A DNA stretch of 12,104 nt, taken from NCBI GenBank assembly GCA_037133495.1, contig JBAXOA010000121.1, forward strand, positions 1-12,104, given 5' to 3'. A program made the position numbers and the translations under genes. Source of the DNA: JAAFHB01 sp037133495. GTDB lineage: Bacteria; Bacteroidota; Bacteroidia; Bacteroidales; Prolixibacteraceae. Shown here piece by piece: positions 6,888 to 12,104 of this stretch (positions are counted from its first letter, which is position 1; every line of letters starts with the position of its first letter). The notes below the pieces were generated by a model, which saw nothing but the letters and a program-made list of their open reading frames with translations, searched no databases and was not told the DNA's origin.

Positions 6888-8600
6888 TTATAATTGATAA
6901 AATTCTATAATTGCATCTTTAATTCCTTCTGCATTTGATTTTTTAGCTGTGAAAAGTGGTTCAAATCCTGCTTCCTGAATTGCCTGGGTTGTTACCGTTC
7001 CGATACTTGCCATCTTTAACTTTTCAATCAGCTCATGATCATAAAAAGAACAGAAGTTCCGAAAAGTTGAAGGACTGGTAAAAATGATCAAATCGTATTG
7101 GTCTTTTCTTAACAGCTCAATGATTTCAGCATTTGCCTGGTCTGGTTTGATCGTTTTATATACGTTAATACGGTGTGTCGTGTTGTTAACTGATAACCGG
7201 TCTTGCAAAATATCGTCTGCCAGATTTCCCAGGGAGAGCAATATGCCCAGATTTTCGGGCTTGTATTTGGCACAAAACCGGTTTAGGAATTCTTCGGCAG
7301 TATTATCTTCACTGACGAAAGCCGGAGCATATCCGTAGTATTCAAGTTCCAATCCTGTTTTAGTTCCTATCGCTGCAAGCTTAACTGTTTCAGGTATTTT
7401 CGTATGTCCTTTTGCATCAATAAGTTGTTTAAAGAAATTAATGACCCCGTTTCTGCTGGTAAAAAATATCCAGTCGTAGAATTCGAGGTTATTTAACTCA
7501 CCGGTCATTTCGGCATCCAATGCAGATGGTGAAATTTCAATCATGGGAAGAGGCAGCAACTTTGCACCTGATAATTTTAAAATTTCCGGTAAAGTATCTC
7601 CGGGCTCCAGTGGCCTGGTTGAGATGATGACTTTGTCTTTCAATGACAAGTCTGATTGCGGATTTAGCAGATTTTCAATTCTGATCTCTTTCAATATTTC
7701 AGCTCCGCCATTGTTGTATAATTTTTTGGCAAGTTTTGCAGAGAGATAGACGGCATTATCAAGTTCTCCTTCGGCTGTTTCTTTAAGAAATTTTGTGCCA
7801 TCAATGCTGGAGATGAAGCCGGTAATCCGAAATTTATTGCCATCGATCAAAGTATAACTTCCTACCGGGATCTGACAGCCTCCTTCGAGTGTTCCCAGAA
7901 AAGTACGTTCAGCTTCGGTGGCCAGAAAGGTTTCTTTGTGATTGATTTTTTTTAGCAGGGCCTCAACGGAAGGATCGTTATCCCTGATTTCAATAGCAAT
8001 AGCACCCTGACTGCAGGCGGGAACCATTAGTTCAGGGTCAAAAAGCTCAGATATATACTCATCCATTTCCAGTCGTTGCAATCCAGCCGCAGCCATAACC
8101 AGTACATCACAATATCCTTCCTGCATTTTTCGGATTCGGGTATTGACATTACCCCTGATTTCAATAATCTTGAAATCAGGATTGATGCGCAATAACTGTG
8201 CTTTTCTTCTCAGGCTCGAAGTTGCTATAATGTCATTAGAAGTGAGATCTTTGATTTTTCTGCCATTTAGACTGATTAAGGCATCTCTTATGTCACCGCG
8301 TTTTAAAACGGCGCCTAATTTGGCTCCCTCTGGAAATCGGGTGGGTAAATCTTTCAGGCTGTGTACCGCCATATCAATCTCATGATTGAAAAGTGCGTTT
8401 TCCATCTCTTTAGTAAACAGGCCTTTATCCCCTATTTTTGACAAAGCGATATCGAGTATCTGATCCCCTTTCGTTTTTATGATTTCAATTGAAAATGTTG
8501 TGTCAGGGTAATGTTTCTGAAGCTCTTCCTGCACAAGAAAGGCCTGATACAATGCTAATTTGCTCCCTCTTGTACCGATTTTTATGGTTTTATTAATCAT
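6888..8600 (-). CDS. hemCD: Fused porphobilinogen deaminase and uroporphyrinogen III synthase
   Basis: A 570-residue two-enzyme protein. Residues 1 to about 305 are HemC: KIGTRGSKLAL at the start, catalytic Asp84 in HSLKDLPT, TSSLRRKAQLL (127-137), and Cys242 in LEGGCQIPVGSYT, which carries the dipyrromethane cofactor. Residues about 321-570 are HemD: VIISTRP at the start of the first half-domain, FFTSRNGV (379-386), FTSPSTFRNF (507-516) and IGTVTTQAIQEAGFEP (533-548). HemC joins four porphobilinogens to hydroxymethylbilane, which is unstable and cyclises by itself to the useless type I isomer; HemD closes it to uroporphyrinogen III, so fusion may aid transfer. The frame is continuous with no stop or obvious long linker, so this is a true fusion and not a sequencing join. 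The start ATG shares one base with the hemA stop (TAATG), suggesting coupled translation. Confidence 0.96.
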   Translation of the reverse strand: MINKTIKIGTRGSKLALYQAFLVQEELQKHYPDTTFSIEIIKTKGDQILDIALSKIGDKGLFTKEMENALFNHEIDMAVHSLKDLPTRFPEGAKLGAVLKRGDIRDALISLNGRKIKDLTSNDIIATSSLRRKAQLLRINPDFKIIEIRGNVNTRIRKMQEGYCDVLVMAAAGLQRLEMDEYISELFDPELMVPACSQGAIAIEIRDNDPSVEALLKKINHKETFLATEAERTFLGTLEGGCQIPVGSYTLIDGNKFRITGFISSIDGTKFLKETAEGELDNAVYLSAKLAKKLYNNGGAEILKEIRIENLLNPQSDLSLKDKVIISTRPLEPGDTLPEILKLSGAKLLPLPMIEISPSALDAEMTGELNNLEFYDWIFFTSRNGVINFFKQLIDAKGHTKIPETVKLAAIGTKTGLELEYYGYAPAFVSEDNTAEEFLNRFCAKYKPENLGILLSLGNLADDILQDRLSVNNTTHRINVYKTIKPDQANAEIIELLRKDQYDLIIFTSPSTFRNFCSFYDHELIEKLKMASIGTVTTQAIQEAGFEPLFTAKKSNAEGIKDAIIEFYQL

Positions 8601-9850
8601 TAATTCAGGTCGAATAATTTATTAAGCATTGAAATATATTCACGTTGTCTTCCGTTATCGGTAACTGATTTTACATTTTCGATCATCAGACCTATCATTT
8701 TTTTTGTGATTAATGCTCCGTAAGCTGTTGCGTGTTCATGGTCAGTTTTCTTTTGGTTTTTAAGATAACCATCAAGCATTGACTTGTTTATTTCCTGAAA
8801 ACGGCTGGAGATATTCTGAAAAGTAGGAACTAAAGCCTGGATGGAATGCCATTGGGAAAATTCCGAAACTGATTTTTCGATGATTAGTTCTGCATGTGAG
8901 ATCTCCCCTTTCCTGCGCTCCCGATTATCTTCAATAACATCATTCAAAGCATCAATATCGTAAACATGCACATTTTCAATTTCACCGACTTCTTTGGCAA
9001 CATTGCGCGGAACTGAGAGGTCAATAAAAAACAGAGGATTATTGTCACGCTCCAGCATGGCTTTTCTGACAATCTGTTCAGTGAACAAAGGTTTTTTGGA
9101 AGCTGTGGAGGTGATTACAATATTATTTGAAATAAGCAGCTGCTCAAGATTATCAAAACTTGCAACTTTACAGCGGTATTTATCAGCTAATTCACAAGCT
9201 TTTTCCTGTGTCCGGTTTACAACTGTGAATTGTGTACAGTCCTTTTTTATCAGGTTTAATAAAGTCAACTCACTTGTTTGACCCGCACCAACCAATAGTA
9301 CAGGATGCGAACTGAGATTCTGAAGTTTTCTTCCTGCAAGTTCCACTCCGGCATAGCTGATCGAAACCGCTCCTTTGTCAAGAGCCGTATTTGTTCTGAT
9401 CTCTTTTCCTGTTTTTAGGGCATCGCTAAAAAGTTTATACAATACCGAAGTGCAGAGTTGATTGTTATGACTGATATTAAAAGCGTTTTTTATCTGGCCA
9501 ACTATTTGATATTCCCCCAGCGCCATTGAGTCAAGCCCGGAAACCACACGAAAAAGATGCCTCGTGGCTTCTTCATTTTTCATTTCGTAAAAATGAGACT
9601 TTACTTCTGTGTTGATTTTACGATAATCGATAAGGGTTTTGAGGATCAAATCAAAATCCACAGAATGGCAACTATCTTTCAGCTCAAAGTAAATCTCAGT
9701 CCTGTTGCAGGTCGATACAACTATCGCTCCAAGTATTCCTTTTGCTGTTAATTGTGGCACGAATCTTTTGATGTCTTCCTCACAAAATACAAATTTCTCC
9801 CTGATCTCAATTGGAGCCGATTTATGATTTAATCCAAATAGTCCTATCAT
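8600..9850 (-). CDS. hemA: Glutamyl-tRNA reductase
   Basis: The first committed enzyme of the C5 route: it reduces glutamyl-tRNA(Glu) with NADPH to glutamate-1-semialdehyde. The 416 residues fit the family (about 415-430). GLNHKSAPIEIREKF opens the protein; Cys48 in STCNRTEIYFE is the nucleophile that forms the thioester; His99 lies in the conserved HLFRVVSGLDSMALGEYQI segment; VLLVGAGQTS (184-193) is the NADPH-binding Rossmann loop. The C-terminal helical dimerisation domain follows after about residue 300. It is the first gene of the heme operon, with 335 bases of non-coding sequence upstream, so the main promoter and any feedback control of the pathway should lie just before it. Confidence 0.97.
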   Translation of the reverse strand: MIGLFGLNHKSAPIEIREKFVFCEEDIKRFVPQLTAKGILGAIVVSTCNRTEIYFELKDSCHSVDFDLILKTLIDYRKINTEVKSHFYEMKNEEATRHLFRVVSGLDSMALGEYQIVGQIKNAFNISHNNQLCTSVLYKLFSDALKTGKEIRTNTALDKGAVSISYAGVELAGRKLQNLSSHPVLLVGAGQTSELTLLNLIKKDCTQFTVVNRTQEKACELADKYRCKVASFDNLEQLLISNNIVITSTASKKPLFTEQIVRKAMLERDNNPLFFIDLSVPRNVAKEVGEIENVHVYDIDALNDVIEDNRERRKGEISHAELIIEKSVSEFSQWHSIQALVPTFQNISSRFQEINKSMLDGYLKNQKKTDHEHATAYGALITKKMIGLMIENVKSVTDNGRQREYISMLNKLFDLN

Positions 9851-9878
9851 TCTATTTTGGGTCTTGATTATTACAATG

Positions 9879-9906
9879 CAATTTTAAAAATAGAATCTGA
9901 AGCAAA
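9879..9906 (-). promoter_or_regulatory. Weak candidate promoter for hemA
   Basis: On the minus strand TTTG at 9906-9903 is followed after 16 bases by TAAAATTG (9886-9879), which differs in one base from the Bacteroidota -7 consensus TAnnTTTG. The leader to the ATG would be about 22-28 bases. The spacing is a little shorter than the usual 17-23, and one key base is wrong, so this is only the best match I found in the gap. Confidence 0.25.
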
Positions 9907-10126
9907 TCTGAAGTAATGCTGACAAATCAACAGAATCATCGCGCTAATTCCGGTAAGATTGGGTATTCATTCTTATCGTTAATTATGTTAGGCACCGTAG
10001 GTTTGTAGTAATGTTGAGTTTACAACTTTTAAATTCAGAGATTTATTGTTGTAAGTGCAGATAATCAGTAAGATGAATGTCGGGAGAAAAGAGTGGCAGT
10101 CATCGAATTTAAAAATCGGGTTCCTT

Positions 10127-10146
10127 TCAGTAATGGATTTTACTGA
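10127..10146 (-). terminator. Possible weak hairpin after the histidine kinase
   Basis: TCAGTAA (10127-10133) and TTACTGA (10140-10146) form a 7-bp stem with a six-base loop, 39 to 59 bases past the stop of the histidine kinase gene. The stem is AT-rich and no T-run follows directly; T's appear only after about 10 bases. The right arm can also pair with an 11-base match at 10061-10071. It may be a terminator, part of an operator, or chance. Confidence 0.25.
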
Positions 10147-10185
10147 TTATTTAGATTTAGTATTAATTGCAAATTTTGTGGAAAT

Positions 10186-11451
10186 TTAAGTTTTGAGGAA
10201 ATCAACCTGCATTACATGCAAGTTGTTTTGATAAATGTACTTTACTTTAAATTCATACATTGTGCAAATCTTTTGAACAATTGACAGTCCTAGCCCCAGA
10301 GATTCGGGTGACACAGAGGAAGTGTGAAAGCGCTTAAACATCATGTCAGGATCGATTTTCAGTTCCGGACCGGAATTTGAAATTTTCAGAAATTCCCGCG
10401 TTAGTTCGATGCTTAGTTCACCCCTTGCAACATTGTGTCTTAACGCGTTTTTAATGAGGTTAACAAACAGAATGTCAGCAAGATATGGATTCATGTTAAC
10501 TGTAGATTCATCATCCAGCCTTTTGCTTATATTAATTTTCTTTGAATTGATCAGATCCTCCAGGCTTTCAAGTTGATTATTGATCATTATCGCAGGGTTT
10601 ATCGGCTTGGATTCAGGGAATTGCCTGTTTTCGATCTTCGCAAGCAAGATCAGTGTTTTGTTAAGTCTTGCCAGTCTGTTTGATGCCTCATAGGCATCGG
10701 CTACGGTTTTGTATTGCTTCTCCTTCATATCACCGGACTGAAGCAGCAATTCCATTTTTGAATTAATAATGGCCAACGGGGTTTGGATCTCATGAGATGC
10801 GTTCTCAATATATTCCTTTAAATTTAAATAGTCATTTTTAATACGTTCTGTCATTCTGAACAGAACCCTGTTGAGATCTTCAAATTCTCTAATATCAGAA
10901 TGTTGCAATAGAAATTCCTGATGAGCATTTACATCGTAATTATTGATTTTAGTGATGGTATCATAAAATACTTTCCAATCCTGACGCGAAGACTGACGGT
11001 TTGCAATAAGTAACGTCAAAATAATCAGGATTACCATTAAATTCATGATAACGATAATCCGAATAATCAGGCGGTCCGTTTCTTCCAGTGGCTTGAATAT
11101 CTGAATGTAATAGTCGTGACCATGAATGGCTTTTACAAATCCAAGTTGCCTGAAAAGTGCATATTTATTCGTTTGAGGATTAAAAAGTAAAGTGTCGGAA
11201 AATATTTCAGCCTGGCGTTGTCGGTCCAGGGGCGTGATAATTACTGTGTCGCTCAGATTTACGTATTGATTATATGAGGAATGAGCTGTGTCGAACTCTT
11301 TAATAATGCTCATTTCACGTTTTTTAAGTTCAAGATTGATGTTTTGATCAACCTGGCTACGGAGCATATAATAGAAAGCCACCATCCCAATGAGAAAGAC
11401 AAACAGGGAGATTGCCAATAAATTCAGGGTTATTTTGTTTAAAAGTCTCAA
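10186..11451 (-). CDS. Membrane sensor histidine kinase
   Basis: A 421-residue kinase with two membrane helices (about 7-30 and 128-149) and a periplasmic sensing part of about 97 residues between them with no domain I recognise. The H-box is ENASHEIQTPLAIINS with phospho-accepting His220. The ATP-binding domain shows the N-box LFVNLIKNALRHN (Asn335), a G1 region in which the usual Asp is Asn (ISNSGPEL, 357-364), the F-box MFKRF and the G2 loop GLGLSIV (386-392). I see no clear HAMP motif. The start is TTG at 11451-11449, inside the TGA overlap with the regulator gene; it gives a normal signal-anchor N-terminus (MRLLNKITLNLL), while the next Met, at 23, would cut helix 1. Signal unknown; heme or envelope stress are guesses from position only. 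Confidence 0.93.
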   Translation of the reverse strand: MRLLNKITLNLLAISLFVFLIGMVAFYYMLRSQVDQNINLELKKREMSIIKEFDTAHSSYNQYVNLSDTVIITPLDRQRQAEIFSDTLLFNPQTNKYALFRQLGFVKAIHGHDYYIQIFKPLEETDRLIIRIIVIMNLMVILIILTLLIANRQSSRQDWKVFYDTITKINNYDVNAHQEFLLQHSDIREFEDLNRVLFRMTERIKNDYLNLKEYIENASHEIQTPLAIINSKMELLLQSGDMKEKQYKTVADAYEASNRLARLNKTLILLAKIENRQFPESKPINPAIMINNQLESLEDLINSKKINISKRLDDESTVNMNPYLADILFVNLIKNALRHNVARGELSIELTREFLKISNSGPELKIDPDMMFKRFHTSSVSPESLGLGLSIVQKICTMYEFKVKYIYQNNLHVMQVDFLKT

Positions 11452-12104
11452 TTTATTTCAAATTTATAACCTAATCCATAAATAGTTTTAATGTAATCTT
11501 CGCAGCCCTTTTTAAGCAATTTGCTTCTTAGGTTCTTGATATGTGTGTATATAAAATCATAAGAATCAGCGAGATCCATATAATCGCCCCATAAATATTC
11601 AGCCAGTCCCGCCTTGGTAATCACTTTGTTTTTATTCGAGATGAAAAACAATAATAGTTCATATTCTTTTTTGGTCAGCGTAATTTCCAGTTCATGGACA
11701 AATGCTTTGTGCTCATCGGGAATAAGTCTTATTTCATTAACAACGATCTGGTTGTTGCCTCCATAGCTTATCCGGCGGTTAACAGATTTCAGGTGAGCAT
11801 TAAGTTCTGCCAGGTGAAAGGGTTTAGTCAAATAATGATCCGCACCTATATCAAGACCTTCGATACGGTTTTCCAAAGAGCTCAATGCTGAAATAATGAT
11901 AATTCCCAGTGTAATCGATTCTTTTTTAATGAGTCTGATCAGATCAAGTCCGTTTCCATCAGGCAAATTAATATCAACTACAATACAGTCATATTGGTAC
12001 ATCCCGATTTTTTCAGTTGCATCGGTGTAATTATAAATCGCTTCACATAAATGGCCCTCTTCCCCAAGGTATTCTACCATCGAATCGGACAATGATTTCT
12101 CATC
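11448..12104 (-). CDS. OmpR-family response regulator, 5' end off the window
   Basis: A DNA-binding regulator paired with the adjacent kinase. The frame is open to the window edge, and the first visible codons read DEKSLSDSMVEYL, matching the acidic pair near the start of a receiver domain; only about ten codons should be missing. The phosphorylated Asp is in VVDINLPDGNG, and the conserved Lys is in LTKPF. The C-terminal winged helix shows LTKKEYELLLFF, AEYLWG, then FIYTHIKNLRSKL as recognition helix and IKTIYGLGYKF as the wing. An in-frame TTG at 12092 is not the real start because it would remove the first strand and acidic residues. The stop TGA overlaps the kinase start, so both are made together. 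Confidence 0.94.
   Translation of the reverse strand, partial: DEKSLSDSMVEYLGEEGHLCEAIYNYTDATEKIGMYQYDCIVVDINLPDGNGLDLIRLIKKESITLGIIIISALSSLENRIEGLDIGADHYLTKPFHLAELNAHLKSVNRRISYGGNNQIVVNEIRLIPDEHKAFVHELEITLTKKEYELLLFFISNKNKVITKAGLAEYLWGDYMDLADSYDFIYTHIKNLRSKLLKKGCEDYIKTIYGLGYKFEIN

Larger units (their letters stand above)
9851..10185 (-). other. 335-base non-coding region upstream of hemA
   Basis: This gap lies between the histidine kinase stop and the hemA start. I see no convincing gene in either strand; the longest forward ATG frame I traced ends after 17 codons. It contains three short inverted repeats: 9951-9958 with 9971-9978 (one G-T pair), 10127-10133 with 10140-10146, and 10061-10071 with 10140-10150. 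The first half near hemA holds a weak promoter candidate. The region should carry the end of the two-component transcript and the start of the heme operon transcript. No known riboswitch or tRNA-like fold was recognised. Confidence 0.7.

Noticed and set aside
1..12104. CRISPR arrays, tRNA or rRNA genes, insertion sequences, phage or defence genes
   Set aside because: No regularly spaced repeats, cloverleaf-like sequence, transposase or related protein was seen; the window is almost fully occupied by the heme operon and the two-component system.

Overview
The window is one strand-coherent block: every gene I can support lies on the minus strand and reads from right to left. The proteins are clearly of Bacteroidota type. 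The base composition is AT-rich, the histidine kinase and OmpR regulator resemble those of this phylum, Shine-Dalgarno sequences are mostly weak, and the HemC and HemD enzymes are fused. A complete glutamate-based (C5) route to tetrapyrroles argues for a free-living or environmental member rather than a heme-auxotrophic gut Bacteroides. I cannot name the genus.

Layout in order of transcription. 12104-11448: 3' part of an OmpR-family response regulator whose first codons lie outside the window. 11451-10186: its partner sensor histidine kinase, overlapping the regulator by four bases and apparently starting at TTG. 10185-9851: a 335-base non-coding gap with small inverted repeats and a weak promoter candidate. 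9850-642: seven genes for heme synthesis in the order hemA, hemCD (fusion), hemB, hemL, hemE, hemN, hemG. 602-147: a small four-helix membrane protein of unknown function. 100-1: two tandem hairpins, one of them a perfect 16-bp stem, that probably end the operon.

Together the enzymes cover glutamyl-tRNA to protoporphyrin IX: HemA makes glutamate-1-semialdehyde, HemL converts it to 5-aminolevulinate, HemB makes porphobilinogen, the HemC part makes hydroxymethylbilane, the HemD part closes it to uroporphyrinogen III, HemE decarboxylates it to coproporphyrinogen III, HemN oxidises that without oxygen, and HemG makes protoporphyrin IX. Glutamyl-tRNA synthetase and ferrochelatase (HemH) are not in the window and must be elsewhere. 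Active-site residues I looked for are present in all enzymes.

This is mainly a well-known pathway in an efficient operon. The least explained parts are the small membrane protein after hemG, with two histidines placed on the same predicted membrane face; the pairing of an oxygen-independent HemN with a FAD-type HemG; the two-component system next to the operon; and the hairpin cluster at the left edge with alternative pairings.
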